This document shows, one piece after another, positions 20,635 through 30,810 of a stretch of 64,000 nt of DNA. The number at the start of each line of letters is the position of its first letter. Positions within the stretch are counted from its first letter, which is position 1. The stretch is from the NCBI RefSeq assembly GCF_001010285.1, contig NZ_CP011104.1, positions 620,001 through 684,000 of the forward strand, in the 5' to 3' direction. The DNA is from Photorhabdus thracensis (GTDB lineage Bacteria > Pseudomonadota > Gammaproteobacteria > Enterobacterales > Enterobacteriaceae). Made by a program: the position numbers and the translations under genes. Under the pieces are notes generated by a model, which made no database searches, was not told where the DNA came from, and saw nothing but the letters and a program-made list of their open reading frames with translations.

Positions 20635-21474
20635 CTATCCCTTCGTAAAACGCCGTCCCTGTGGAATAATTAAGGGAGTATGGCTGACAGGATCATCAAT
20701 AATGACACAATCGAGTCCAAAAACCTCAGAGACTAATGTTGTCGTAATGATCTCACCAGGCGCCCCTTCCACCACAATCCGTCCCCCCGCCATCACAATC
20801 AAATGATCTGCATACCGGCAAGCCTGATTCAAATCATGAAGCACAGCGATCAGCGTATATCCGGATCCTTGATTAAGGTGACAAAACAACTCAAGCAACT
20901 CAATTTGATGAGCAATATCAAGATAAGTTGTCGGTTCATCAAGCAGTAACAATGGCGTTTGTTGAGCCAGCACCATAGCAACCCAAACCCGTTGACGCTG
21001 CCCACCTGAAAGTTCATCAACAACGCATTCAGCAAGCTGGGTCACACCGGTCGCATCCATTGCCTGGCGCACAGCTTCATAATCCTCATGACTCCATTGA
21101 CGTAATAACCGCTGGTGGGGAAAACGCCCGCGCGCGACTAAATCAACCACTTTGATCCCCTGAGGAGCCTGCACACTTTGCGGTAATAATCCCAGCTGAC
21201 GGGCCAAAGCGCGTGTTGGTATAGTGTGAATATCATGACCATCAAGGCAAACCCTGCCATATTCCGGGCGCAGCAGACGACATAAACTTCTCAACAGCGT
21301 GGATTTGCCACAGCCATTAGGACCGATAATCACGGTAAAACGACCATCAGGGATACGCAGATTCAGTTCATCACAGACGATATGTTCACCGTAACCCAAG
21401 CGCAATTCTTCTACACTCAAGCGACAAGGTGATAAAACACTTTGGTTATCATGTTCTAGCGTTAGCGTTGCCAT
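20635..21474 (-). CDS. Ferric-siderophore ABC transporter ATPase (FepC-like)
   Basis: Cytoplasmic ATPase of an iron-siderophore importer of the FepC/FecE type. The protein of 279 residues has Walker A GPNGCGKST, the Q-loop LLPQS, signature LSGGQRQRV, Walker B LLLLDEPT and the H-loop HDLNQA. The frame opens at 21501, but the ATG at 21474 has GAGAG six bases before it, so I prefer it. It lies apart from its membrane partners (27.6-29.7 kb), with the NRPS and receptor genes between, but on the same strand. Confidence 0.92.
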   Translation of the reverse strand: MATLTLEHDNQSVLSPCRLSVEELRLGYGEHIVCDELNLRIPDGRFTVIIGPNGCGKSTLLRSLCRLLRPEYGRVCLDGHDIHTIPTRALARQLGLLPQSVQAPQGIKVVDLVARGRFPHQRLLRQWSHEDYEAVRQAMDATGVTQLAECVVDELSGGQRQRVWVAMVLAQQTPLLLLDEPTTYLDIAHQIELLELFCHLNQGSGYTLIAVLHDLNQACRYADHLIVMAGGRIVVEGAPGEIITTTLVSEVFGLDCVIIDDPVSHTPLIIPQGRRFTKG

Positions 21475-21572
21475 CAATTCTCTCACAAAAACGTTAGCCA
21501 TCAGTCTGCATCAATATTCATATCAATGCAGACTGCAAGAGATTATTCAGTGTTGAATAGAACCCCTGGGAT

Positions 21573-24500
21573 TCAAAGGGTATCTATGCACTCGGATAAT
21601 CTTGGCAAAATCGCCCCAAGCGGTATATTGCTATCCTGTGTTTTTGCAAACAGCGTCAAGATGCCATTGATAGTCTCTGATATTTGAGCGATTTGAGCCG
21701 CACTATAACGATCTGAACGATAATTAAACAAAACACGTACCGTTTCTTCACCTATCATCTCTTCCATAATTTCAAAGTGAAGCCCCAGTAGCGATTCCTG
21801 CTTTTCCAAAACGATCTGTTGAAATGCAATATGGCTTCCATCCAACATATGGAACTCACCGCTCAAACTATTTTTTGCATGTAACTGAATATATACCTCG
21901 AATAAATGATCTTTTCCTTGATCTGCACCTGATAAAGCTTCCTCAATCAGATCAATGGGGATATCGGTATAAGGCAACGAGTCGTTGATGTTGTTCTTAA
22001 CCTGAGTGATCAGATCAGTAAATGTCATCTGTTCAGTAAAGCGAACCCTGTGTATCACAACCGTGGTAAAATAACCGACAGTGTCAAAGAAGCTCGCATC
22101 ATCTCGTCCTGAAGCCGATGTTCCCACAATAAGATCATCGGTTGCCCCCAGTAAATTGAGCGATGCAACAATACTGGCGTAAAGAATATTAAAGAATGAA
22201 GCGCCATTTTTTCTGGCAAGTGACTGCAAGCCTTGAGCCACCACTTTTTCAATCTCAAACTCAATGCCTTCACAGGAATTCGCCTGCCCGGATAACTCGC
22301 TGGCCGGATTTTTAAAAATGGGCTCTCCGCTTGGCGCGCCCCGTAAATTATTAACCCAATAATCAAGATGAGACTGATTCATTCCCTCATTATTTTGCCT
22401 GATTGCATATTGAAGGAATGGTAAAGGTTGCTCTTGCCATGTTGGCATCTCATTTATCAACCTGTATTTATAGGCATGTTTCAGCTCTTCCATGAGCAAA
22501 GTAACAGACCACTCATCAAGTGCCACATGATGAAATAACATGGATAAAAACTGCTGCCCTGAGGCGTTATCGGTGACAAATTTAATGCGCAAAGGCAGTT
22601 CTTCAGATAGATCAAACTGATATTTCCCCTCTTTTTTTAATATTTCTTCTGAGGAAAGGAGACCATATTCATGAGAACCCCAAAACCACTGATAGCCCGA
22701 TAAATCCTTCATTGGAACGACACGTTGATAGACTCCGCCCTCTTCCTCATAAAATAGGCTACGCAATACAGAATGTCTTTGCAGTACATCAAAAAAAGCT
22801 TGCTTAAATACCTGCTCATTAATAATTGCAGAAAATTTTAAAATAAAAGGTAAGTTGAAGATATCGTTGAAATCAAATGCCGCATACGCTTTCCATAGAG
22901 ATTTTTGCGCAAGGGATAAAGGTGCGACAGCCGAAATATCTTCTTCAGATTGTTCTTCGCTCAATTCATCTTTGTTTTCATCAATAGGATCATGACATTG
23001 CGCATATTCAGCAAGTTTCAACGCGGTCGGATAACTAAAGAGATGGTTAATATGGATCTCTATATTATGTAAGCTCAGTAATCTGCCTATCACGCGGGTG
23101 GCAATGAGTGAATGCCCGCCAAGATCGAAAAAGTCATCACTGGCTGTCATTTCTGGTGAGGAGAGCGCTTGCCTAAATTCATTCAGGATAATATTGGCTA
23201 TTTTACGATGGCTATCGCTTTTGTCAGTTGCCTCATGCTCTTTTTGCTGTTTGGCGATAATAAGTGCTGTATCACTAATATCCTCATGTTTTTTCTTCGC
23301 TGGAAGCGAAAAAACAGACGTAAGTTCTGGCGCAATAGTGACATCTTGTTCATGAATAAATGTACAAAAACCTTCTAACAAAAATGCGCCAATATGTGCG
23401 GATACTGACGGGCCCGTTATTAATTCAAGAAACCATTGCCCATCATTTACATTTCCAGCTGCCAGCGAGATATCAAAATGCGCGTTTAATGGTGGAATGG
23501 GTAATAACTCAACCATTGCATCATTCAACCTGAGTGATGGCTGGGATTGATTAAGCCAAGTCACAAGGATATGTGGGCTGTTATGTCCGAACTCCACCTC
23601 ATTGCCAATTTGTAGATTGCCGCTTTCTATCTGCCTTTCAAGATCGGCAATTATTTTATCCAAGCTTTTGTCATCCCGGCACACACGCAACGACATTAAT
23701 TCTGAGTAGAAAAATGGGCTGTTGAGTTCATCATGTGTATATTCCGGGCCGCACGACACACTGACATTCACGTCCAAATGAGAGCCTATCATAGCAATAT
23801 AGTAACCAAATAATGCTGTTACTGTTGCCAATGATGAATATGCTGTGTTCTCCGCAGGCAACAATGGAGCAAGTGCATCAACATTAATTGTAGTACGATA
23901 CCTGCCCACAAGACGATGATGAAGAGAATCATCAAGGTAACTGATTTTACCCGTTTCTTTAATTAACGCCCCCCTAGCGGTATCGGATTTATAGAGCCAG
24001 GGAATGCCAATCTTTCCAGACTCACATGATAACCATTTAGCCGGGATTGCCTTGCGAAATATATCTTCCTTGCCAAATCCGATAGTCTTCAGACCATTAT
24101 TATAGACATCAGAAAGCATGGTAAGCATCTGCGGCCATGACATGCTATCTCTCAGAATATGATGCACAATCACACCTAAAATAACCCCATGCTTGCCATT
24201 CATAAACAACATGAATTTGACCGGTGGATGTTCATCAAGCCCGATAGGTTTGCACTGATCCTTAAGTAGCCTATTTATCGCTTCTTCATCAGACTGAATC
24301 TGATAAATTTCGATAGGAGAATCCGCTGTTGGATCGCAATATTTACGCAAATCGCCTTCATCATCAAAACGATACCTAACATTAATTCCAACTATCTCTT
24401 TAGTAAGAAGCTCTAATGCCCTGATGAGCCGGCCTATGTTGATATTTTCTGTCAATGACCAGGCGCAGGCAAACTGACCTGAAACATCAGGATCCTGTTG

Positions 24501-24653
24501 ATGATGAAGCCACATCATCTCTTCAAATTCAGTTAAATCCTTTTCAGTTTCTTGGGCTTCCGAAGATGAATGACCATCAGCATGGGCATAGAATACTTCA
24601 TCCAAAAGCAATGCTTCATCATCTGTCAGTATCCGCTTAAACTCTCTTGCCAT
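21573..24653 (-). CDS. Siderophore NRPS with C-PCP-C domains (VibF C-terminal-like)
   Basis: A 1026-residue nonribosomal peptide synthetase. Domain 1 (about 45-440) is a condensation domain with HHILRD at 164-169. A peptidyl carrier follows (about 480-555), with GGHSL and the pantetheine Ser515. Domain 3 (about 575-1010) is a second condensation domain with HHVALD at 708-713. There is no adenylation, cyclisation or thioesterase domain. In the vibriobactin synthetase VibF the order is Cy-Cy-A-C-PCP-C, so this protein matches its C-terminal half. By analogy the last C domain joins an acyl group on the carrier to an amine. It lies between the receptor and fepC genes, on the same strand. The source of the amino acid for Ser515 is not visible here. 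Confidence 0.88.
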   Translation of the reverse strand: MAREFKRILTDDEALLLDEVFYAHADGHSSSEAQETEKDLTEFEEMMWLHHQQDPDVSGQFACAWSLTENINIGRLIRALELLTKEIVGINVRYRFDDEGDLRKYCDPTADSPIEIYQIQSDEEAINRLLKDQCKPIGLDEHPPVKFMLFMNGKHGVILGVIVHHILRDSMSWPQMLTMLSDVYNNGLKTIGFGKEDIFRKAIPAKWLSCESGKIGIPWLYKSDTARGALIKETGKISYLDDSLHHRLVGRYRTTINVDALAPLLPAENTAYSSLATVTALFGYYIAMIGSHLDVNVSVSCGPEYTHDELNSPFFYSELMSLRVCRDDKSLDKIIADLERQIESGNLQIGNEVEFGHNSPHILVTWLNQSQPSLRLNDAMVELLPIPPLNAHFDISLAAGNVNDGQWFLELITGPSVSAHIGAFLLEGFCTFIHEQDVTIAPELTSVFSLPAKKKHEDISDTALIIAKQQKEHEATDKSDSHRKIANIILNEFRQALSSPEMTASDDFFDLGGHSLIATRVIGRLLSLHNIEIHINHLFSYPTALKLAEYAQCHDPIDENKDELSEEQSEEDISAVAPLSLAQKSLWKAYAAFDFNDIFNLPFILKFSAIINEQVFKQAFFDVLQRHSVLRSLFYEEEGGVYQRVVPMKDLSGYQWFWGSHEYGLLSSEEILKKEGKYQFDLSEELPLRIKFVTDNASGQQFLSMLFHHVALDEWSVTLLMEELKHAYKYRLINEMPTWQEQPLPFLQYAIRQNNEGMNQSHLDYWVNNLRGAPSGEPIFKNPASELSGQANSCEGIEFEIEKVVAQGLQSLARKNGASFFNILYASIVASLNLLGATDDLIVGTSASGRDDASFFDTVGYFTTVVIHRVRFTEQMTFTDLITQVKNNINDSLPYTDIPIDLIEEALSGADQGKDHLFEVYIQLHAKNSLSGEFHMLDGSHIAFQQIVLEKQESLLGLHFEIMEEMIGEETVRVLFNYRSDRYSAAQIAQISETINGILTLFAKTQDSNIPLGAILPRLSECIDTL

Positions 24654-24831
24654 ATTCCCGCTTCTCCAGTCAACGCAGGGCTACTCTACATATTAATCTT
24701 TTGCTATTTTCCGGACAGAAGATGTGATCCCACTCATATAATCGCCCTTCATTTTTTGGCGGATAGAATAAGTTTCACGCCACTGTCCGGTTACTTATTG
24801 AATTAATGTCCTAACCAATTGACTAATCGCC

Positions 24832-26946
24832 TTAGAACTTCAGTTCAAACGTCGCACCAATCATTCTCGGACGCTGATAAATTATCGAATTAACGTTATT
24901 ATCCGGAACTAATAAACGTCTATCAGAGTCAAACAGATTCTGAGCAAATAATGTGGCGCGTCCCCACTTGAAGTTATAACCAAGTTGAAGGTTAGCTATC
25001 CAATAGGCTGGGATTTTTCCACGGGCAGAATTGTCATACTGAGAGTAATAAGTATCTGAGAACATAACATTGCCGCTAACATCAATATCCTCTGTCAGTA
25101 AATACTTAGCCAAGAGGTTTGCGGTATATCCCGGTGCCCGAGGTAATTCATTACCCTGAACACCACTCTCCGCGAAACTTTTAATCTTCGTTTTCAGCAA
25201 GCCAACATTAGCGTTTAGCTCAAGTTTTTCGACCGGCAACCAACGGGCACCGACTTCTGCACCATACGTTTCAACCTTATTAGCATTACGGATCATGGTT
25301 GAATCGAGTGACAGATAGTAAGGTAACTGCATGTCCTTATAATCGTTATAGAAAAGATTAGAGGTGAGTTCCAATTTACCATCCAGCAGGCTGTTACGTG
25401 TATAAAGGCTGTAGTTCCAGACATATTCAGGGTCATAGGTATAACTAATGACAGGCTTGCCAAAGGTCACTCCCGCCCCCCCTGCGTTATAACCTCTACC
25501 AACAGCTACCCCGACGGTTTGATCTTTCTGCGGTTTCCAGGCTACATCAATTTTAGGCAGAAAAGCGTTATAGGTTTTATCAAAATCGATTGCTACACTT
25601 TCGCTTCCCCCTTTACGTGTTCTGTGTTCACGCTCAAAGCGGCTCGATAAAGTCACATCAATTTCAGGAACAACCGTGTAGGTCAAAACAGTATAGGCAG
25701 AGGCTGTTTCCGTTTTATCATCAAACTTGCTACCCCCGAAAAGATTGATAGATTCATCCTGTTTACCATGGAAATAACGCACACCCACCAAACCATTCAG
25801 CTTATTATCAAACCCTTGAAAACGGATAATAGGTTCAACTTCTAACTCTTTGCCATCAGTATCAGCTTTTGGAATTTTAGACGAGGTTAATCTGTGATAA
25901 GCCAGATCGGTATAAATTAATTTATTTTCCAGACTAATAGTATCTGACAAAGCCCATGAAATATCCCAGATCCCACTGGTCGTTTTTCGTTCTATGACTG
26001 GTCTGAACAGCTCATGCCTTAAATTAAGCGTATCCCTTGGATTGTACGCTTCGTTCTGAGGAGCACGACTATCAAGATGGTTAACCGTTAATTTCGTGGA
26101 TAACTCAGGAATGGACAGTGGTTCAAACAGCAGCTTCGCACGAACTGTTGTTGATTCAATTTTGTGCGGATCGCCAACAGGATCATAAGAAACCAGGTTA
26201 GCAAAGCTATCACGATTTTGACGATCGACACTAAGACGGAAGGCCAATTGCTCGTCAATCAAAGGACCGGAAGCCATCGCAGCGACTTGCTGATAGCCCT
26301 GATTAGCGAACCCACTTTTGATTGCGCTCTCCCAATAAAAGGTAGGATCGAGTGATTTAATGATCACAGCGCCTGCAATTGCGTTCCTTCCCTGAATATA
26401 ACTTTGTGGATCACGAAATACCTCGACACTCTCGATATCCCACAAAGATTGCGTGCCGAAAGCCAGCTCATTATAGGTAAACGAGCGCCCATCAATAGAG
26501 ACGTTGATTCTGGGACGTGTCCCACTAATGAAAGCCATGCCCCCTTGTGAAGGGCCTGAACCATCAACACCGCGAACGGCGGGAAGTGCATTACTAATAC
26601 CATTATCAACAACGTTCGGCGTCATTTGCAGCAGCGTGTTAACATCAGGATTAGGAATAGATTTCATTTTGCGAAGATTATAAACCTCGACGCTTGAACC
26701 ACTATCATAAATAGAGCGATTGACTTTCTCTCCTGTCACCACTAATACATCTTCTTCTGATGATAATGCTTTAGTATTTCCTTTTTGGGCGTTTTGTGTG
26801 TTCTTTTCCTCTGCCGCAACAGCATCAGTTCCTGTGAGCACAATAGCACCAAAAAATAAAGCCCCAAAAATACCTACAAAATTCGATTTTTCAGTATGTT
26901 CTTTTTCTGATACATCATGTTGCAGAGTTGAGTGCAACCTATTCAT
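24832..26946 (-). CDS. TonB-dependent catechol siderophore receptor
   Basis: Outer-membrane gated channel for a ferric siderophore, energised by TonB. The 704-residue precursor has an unusually long leader: about 20 polar residues, then a hydrophobic segment (22-42), with cleavage likely near 45. The TonB box DVLVVTG is at 66-72. The plug domain follows (to about 210, with IDGRSF and the DPQSYIQGRNAIAG block). A 22-strand barrel ends in the terminal aromatic residue (FELKF). The start ATG is the second of two overlapping ATGs after GGAG; the first gives only M-N-E-stop. Substrate is inferred from the linked DHB genes; ViuA/FepA-type function is likely. Confidence 0.9.
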   Translation of the reverse strand: MNRLHSTLQHDVSEKEHTEKSNFVGIFGALFFGAIVLTGTDAVAAEEKNTQNAQKGNTKALSSEEDVLVVTGEKVNRSIYDSGSSVEVYNLRKMKSIPNPDVNTLLQMTPNVVDNGISNALPAVRGVDGSGPSQGGMAFISGTRPRINVSIDGRSFTYNELAFGTQSLWDIESVEVFRDPQSYIQGRNAIAGAVIIKSLDPTFYWESAIKSGFANQGYQQVAAMASGPLIDEQLAFRLSVDRQNRDSFANLVSYDPVGDPHKIESTTVRAKLLFEPLSIPELSTKLTVNHLDSRAPQNEAYNPRDTLNLRHELFRPVIERKTTSGIWDISWALSDTISLENKLIYTDLAYHRLTSSKIPKADTDGKELEVEPIIRFQGFDNKLNGLVGVRYFHGKQDESINLFGGSKFDDKTETASAYTVLTYTVVPEIDVTLSSRFEREHRTRKGGSESVAIDFDKTYNAFLPKIDVAWKPQKDQTVGVAVGRGYNAGGAGVTFGKPVISYTYDPEYVWNYSLYTRNSLLDGKLELTSNLFYNDYKDMQLPYYLSLDSTMIRNANKVETYGAEVGARWLPVEKLELNANVGLLKTKIKSFAESGVQGNELPRAPGYTANLLAKYLLTEDIDVSGNVMFSDTYYSQYDNSARGKIPAYWIANLQLGYNFKWGRATLFAQNLFDSDRRLLVPDNNVNSIIYQRPRMIGATFELKF

Positions 26947-27142
26947 TCATTTTTCTCCTTTAGCCAGCTTACACGAAATCGTTTTAATAAAATTAAATAA
27001 GTTAAATCGTGACATTGCTGACCGGTGGATCCCAGTCTGTAAAAACATGGTGCGATTCAACCCATGCTAATTTCATACAGAGTAATTTCGCAATGTTATT
27101 ATTACTCTTCGGTGTTGCTTTGTTATAATATTTCTTAAATAG

Positions 27143-27157
27143 TAATAATTATCATAA
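27143..27157 (-). promoter_or_regulatory. Weak Fur-box-like site
   Basis: AATAATTATCATAAC contains two adjacent NATNAT-type hexamers. It is a partial match, 190-200 bp upstream of the receptor start and beside the better site. Confidence 0.4.
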
Positions 27158-27181
27158 CAAGGTGTATTATTGTATGTAAAT

Positions 27182-27200
27182 AAAAATCATTATCATTAAC
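27182..27200 (-). promoter_or_regulatory. Fur box before the receptor gene
   Basis: Read on the minus strand, 15 of 19 bases agree with the Fur consensus GATAATGATAATCATTATC by hand count, including an unbroken TAATGATAAT core. It would place the receptor, and perhaps the NRPS, fepC and ent genes downstream on the same strand, under iron repression. Confidence 0.65.
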
Positions 27201-27555
27201 TGTGATCAATGCAACAGAAAAATAAATTTCCTATATAAAACAACTTTTTATTTTAAGGAAATAAAAAAAACAAAAGATAACTCGGTAAAATATGTGGTTT
27301 TAGGAAGGTATTTAGCCAGAAAGAAACTGACTAAGAATATATCCCTATATTTTATGGAATTAATTTTAGGCTTAAAAAACAAACCAGGAAAATAAAGAAA
27401 TAATTCACAGTCTAAGTTAAGAATATAAATAACGAAAATATTCCATCAATTGAGACAGATAAAGACCCCACCAAATATATTATTATATTTGTTACTTGAA
27501 TGACTTACCCCAGATATCTCCGACCACATTAGGAGAAGATTTACGACGATTCGTA

Positions 27556-28620
27556 CTAAATTTGCCGGGAACGGGTCAACAACCAAATCAGATAAATTCC
27601 GCCAATGAGCCCCGTCATAAGCCCAATAGGGACTGCCGCTCGTAAAGGTAAAAGTTGCGTAAACAGATCAGCTGACAGCAAAAGGCAAGCACCCATTAGC
27701 GCGGCACTGATAACCGGCATATTTCTCGAACGGGTCAGGCGAACCACAAGCTGAGGGGCGGCCAAAGCAACAAAAGCAATCGGTCCTGCGGCACCAGTGG
27801 CAAGAGCCGCTAAAACCACAGCGCAAAAAATCATAATAAAACGAACACGTTCCACCCTGACACCAAGCTGACTGGCAATATCATCCCCCATCTCGATAAT
27901 GCCCAGTTTCCTTGCCATAAAAAGAACCAAAGGCACCAGCAATACAACTCCCATTAAAACAGGGAAAACATGTATCCATGTTCGGGCATTAAGTGATCCA
28001 GCAAGCCACAAATTTGCCATCACGGCATTATCGAGATTTCCTTTTACCAGTAATAAGCCATTCAGGGCACTTAGCACTGAACCCACACCAATCCCCGTCA
28101 GGATGAGGCGATACCCACCTATTGCACCGGATTTTAAAGATAACAGATACACTACCACTGCGGTCAGCGTCCCTCCGGCAACAGCAGCAATCGCTACTTG
28201 CACTGCACTATTATCAAATAAAACTATCTGTAGAATCGCCCCCGTCGCCGCACCGGTTGTAAAACCAATCACATCTGGAGAACCTAACGCATTTCTGGAA
28301 ATGGACTGAAAAACCGCACCAGATACCCCCAGCGCAGCACCAACAAAAATTGCGGTTAACACGCGAGGTAAACGAATATCCATGATAATCTTTTCGCTGA
28401 TTGTACCGGAGCCCCGCCCCCAGAAAATAGTGATAATTTGTTCGATTGTGATATTGTATTTGCCGATAGTCATGGAAAAAAGCGCTAATACCATAATCAA
28501 CAGCAATATGGCACAAATCACCATAAGATTTCTGGGAATAAAAACAAGAGACACTTTTCCTTGTCGCCAGACCTTACCAGAAATATTAACCTCAGTCTCA
28601 CCATCATTCCGTCTGCTCAT
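27556..28620 (-). CDS. Ferric-siderophore permease (FepG-like)
   Basis: FecCD-family inner-membrane permease with about nine to ten hydrophobic segments over 354 residues. Family landmarks are DIRLPRVLTAIFVGAALG, the GSPDVIGF stretch and the C-terminal coupling region AAPQLVRLTRS-like (LAAPQLVVRLTRSRN). The ATG at 28620 overlaps the stop of the FepD-like gene as ATGA, which decides it over the ATG at 28638. With the FepD-like protein it forms the channel driven by the FepC-like ATPase. Confidence 0.92.
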   Translation of the reverse strand: MSRRNDGETEVNISGKVWRQGKVSLVFIPRNLMVICAILLLIMVLALFSMTIGKYNITIEQIITIFWGRGSGTISEKIIMDIRLPRVLTAIFVGAALGVSGAVFQSISRNALGSPDVIGFTTGAATGAILQIVLFDNSAVQVAIAAVAGGTLTAVVVYLLSLKSGAIGGYRLILTGIGVGSVLSALNGLLLVKGNLDNAVMANLWLAGSLNARTWIHVFPVLMGVVLLVPLVLFMARKLGIIEMGDDIASQLGVRVERVRFIMIFCAVVLAALATGAAGPIAFVALAAPQLVVRLTRSRNMPVISAALMGACLLLSADLFTQLLPLRAAVPIGLMTGLIGGIYLIWLLTRSRQI

Positions 28621-29669
28621 AATTGAACAATTTTCCATTTTCTGATAAGGAAAACAAAGAATGGTCCCCCAATTAGCGCCACCATAATGCCAACACTAAT
28701 TTCCCCAGGATATCCTACGACTCGTCCCAAGCTATCAGCAGCTACCACCATAACGCCAGATATCAGCATAGAATAAGGAAGTACCCAACGATAATCAGGC
28801 CCTGCAATTAAACGGGCAAAATGAGGGGCGGTCAGGCCGATGAAACTAATGGGCCCCGCCGCCGCCGTGGCGCCGCCAGATAACATAATGATGACCAGTG
28901 CAGATAGAATCCAGACTTTGGTTTGGTTAACACCCAATGATTTTCCCAGATCATGACCAAGTGCTACCGTATCAAGAGACTTTGTCAGCATTAAAGCAAT
29001 CATCACTCCTGAGGCCGCCAGTATGGAGATAGGGAAAAGCACCTCATAACCTCGCCCTTGAAGTGAACCCACCACCCAGTGCCGGAATTGATTAAATACC
29101 TCATCTTCACTGTTTATGGTGATAATCTGGGTAACAGCAAGTAATACAAAGGACAGTGCAGCACCCGCTAATACCATTCTTACCGGGTTCAACCCATGCC
29201 GGATCCCCCCGAGTAAATACACGCCACAACCTGCAATTGTCGCCCCTGCCAGACCAAACCACATATAGCCAATAACGTCGGAAATACCCCAAAAAGCAAT
29301 TGCCGAGACAATGGAAACCGCAGCTCCGGCATTGATTCCCAGAATACCCGGATCAGCCAGTGGATTACGGGTAAGCGCCTGCATAATGGCACCCGCGACA
29401 CCCAATGAGCAACCAACGATAATCGCCAGCAAAGTACGGGGCACTCTCAGATAACGAACCAATAAATGTTCACTATTGGCTGGATTAAAAGCGGTGAATG
29501 CCTCCCAGGTGACTTTAATCGTGACAGGGCGGGTCCCGACAAAAAGACTAAAAACTGAAAATGCCACAAGTAATAACCCGCAAATCAGCAACCCTTTTCG
29601 CTGAAATTTGAATTGCCGGTTATCAGATTGCGCAACAGAATTAGCAACTGAAAAAATCAATTTTTTCAT
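28617..29669 (-). CDS. Ferric-siderophore permease (FepD-like)
   Basis: Second FecCD-family permease, 350 residues from the ATG at 29669. The frame is open to a TTG at 29684, but ATG with the sequence MKKLIFSV is more likely. It shows LRVPRTLLAIIVGCSLGVAG, NPLADPGILGI and GLTAPHFARLIAG, the last near the ATPase-coupling loop. It begins 23 bp after the binding-protein stop and overlaps the FepG-like gene. The gene order fepB-fepD-fepG makes one operon. Confidence 0.92.
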   Translation of the reverse strand: MKKLIFSVANSVAQSDNRQFKFQRKGLLICGLLLVAFSVFSLFVGTRPVTIKVTWEAFTAFNPANSEHLLVRYLRVPRTLLAIIVGCSLGVAGAIMQALTRNPLADPGILGINAGAAVSIVSAIAFWGISDVIGYMWFGLAGATIAGCGVYLLGGIRHGLNPVRMVLAGAALSFVLLAVTQIITINSEDEVFNQFRHWVVGSLQGRGYEVLFPISILAASGVMIALMLTKSLDTVALGHDLGKSLGVNQTKVWILSALVIIMLSGGATAAAGPISFIGLTAPHFARLIAGPDYRWVLPYSMLISGVMVVAADSLGRVVGYPGEISVGIMVALIGGPFFVFLIRKWKIVQL

Positions 29670-29692
29670 ATTCAACTCAAACAATTGCTAAG

Positions 29693-30676
29693 TTATTTCG
29701 CTTTCTGCTTAATGCCAAACCGTTTAACAATGCTATCGGCAATTTCTTTTGCACTGTAATAGTCAATTCGAAACGAATTCACACCAAGACCATAGACTTG
29801 TCCTGTTCTGACTGAAGCCAAATTAGCAAGTACAGGATCCTTTAAGAATTCAGCAGCTCTGTGCTCTCCCGCACTTAAAAGAAATGTCGTGGGCGCGGTT
29901 AACTGCGTAATATTTTCATATTGCGCCCAAACAAAGTCGCCGGTTTTATTCGCATTATTATGCCAGGCCGGATCTGCCGACTCGATAGTAAACCCAAGTT
30001 GTGAAAGCAACAAAGCATGTGGGCTTATACTCGTTGATATGGGGTTAATGGTGCCCGGCCCCGCATAGCTGATAATATTAACCTTACCTTCGGGGATAGC
30101 AATTTTTGCCCGGCACTCAGCAAGATAATTATCAAAACCAGTAATTCTGGCCGCAACTTTATCTTCAAGCCCTGTCGCCTTTCCTAATTCAGTCGCCAAA
30201 TCCTGCCATGTCTGTTTACCATAATCTAAGATAATCGTAGGCGCGATTTGTTTAAGTTGTTCTACCTGAGCATATGCGGAATCAGCGCCGCTCACAGAAA
30301 CCACGATCAGATCGGGCGCGACAACATAAGCCATTTCCAGATCAATATTGCCGGCTGACCAGAGCTTTTCAATTTTCCGCTCTTGAGCAACTTTGTCCCA
30401 TTGCGCAAAAAATTTCCCATTCGTGGCCGTTGCACTCGCGACTACAGGCGCGTCAATCGATAACAGTATTCCGGTTATCGAAACTGTGGTCGATAAAATA
30501 CGCTGAGGTTTTGTCGGAATCGTGGTGATAGTGCCATCAGCATTTTTAAAATCTCTTGGCCAGGAAAGGCTTTCCGTCTGAGCTGCATTTTTCGCGTTTG
30601 CAGCATAAACAGTCCCCCCAAATAGAGTGACCAGAGTAATTACCAAGCCATATACAAGGGTTAATATCGATTTCAT
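29693..30676 (-). CDS. Periplasmic ferric-siderophore binding protein (FepB-like)
   Basis: Class III solute-binding protein, 327 residues (E. coli FepB 318). It opens with the signal peptide MKSILTLVYGLVITLVTLF ending near VYAANA. The mature part has the family opening WPRDFKNADGTITTIPTKPQRILS and two lobes joined by a long helix. The frame extends to 30733, but only the ATG at 30676 places the signal sequence at the N-terminus. First gene of the fepBDG operon; a Fur box lies about 115 bp upstream. Confidence 0.92.
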   Translation of the reverse strand: MKSILTLVYGLVITLVTLFGGTVYAANAKNAAQTESLSWPRDFKNADGTITTIPTKPQRILSTTVSITGILLSIDAPVVASATATNGKFFAQWDKVAQERKIEKLWSAGNIDLEMAYVVAPDLIVVSVSGADSAYAQVEQLKQIAPTIILDYGKQTWQDLATELGKATGLEDKVAARITGFDNYLAECRAKIAIPEGKVNIISYAGPGTINPISTSISPHALLLSQLGFTIESADPAWHNNANKTGDFVWAQYENITQLTAPTTFLLSAGEHRAAEFLKDPVLANLASVRTGQVYGLGVNSFRIDYYSAKEIADSIVKRFGIKQKAK

Positions 30677-30791
30677 TCTGGCATTCTCAGACAGTGATTG
30701 TGGATCTGCGATGCAGAAACCTCGCATACCCATTCAGATAATCCAAAGTGGACGTAATGTATCATTTTGTCTAATATCCGACAATGAGATT

Positions 30792-30810
30792 AATAATGAT
30801 TATCATATAC
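30792..30810. promoter_or_regulatory. Fur box between fepB-like and vibH-like genes
   Basis: The block contains ATAATGATTATCAT, a 14-bp match to the centre of the Fur palindrome (14 of 19 bases to the consensus GATAATGATAATCATTATC; the centre is strand-symmetric). It sits in the divergent gap and could repress both fepBDG and the vibH-like gene when iron is plentiful. Confidence 0.7.

Larger units (their letters stand above)
26947..27555. other. Regulatory intergenic region upstream of the receptor gene
   Basis: This 609-bp gap between the fepG-like stop and the receptor start has no coding frame. It is AT-rich and holds two Fur-box-like sites (separate entries). The rest shows nothing recognisable. 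Confidence 0.6.

Noticed and set aside
27208-27228. CRP site near the siderophore receptor promoter
   Set aside because: TGTGATCAATG has one good half-site only; the second half does not match TCACA.
29670-29684. TTG start for the FepD-like permease
   Set aside because: The ATG 15 bp downstream begins a better membrane-protein N-terminus; no strong ribosome site supports TTG.
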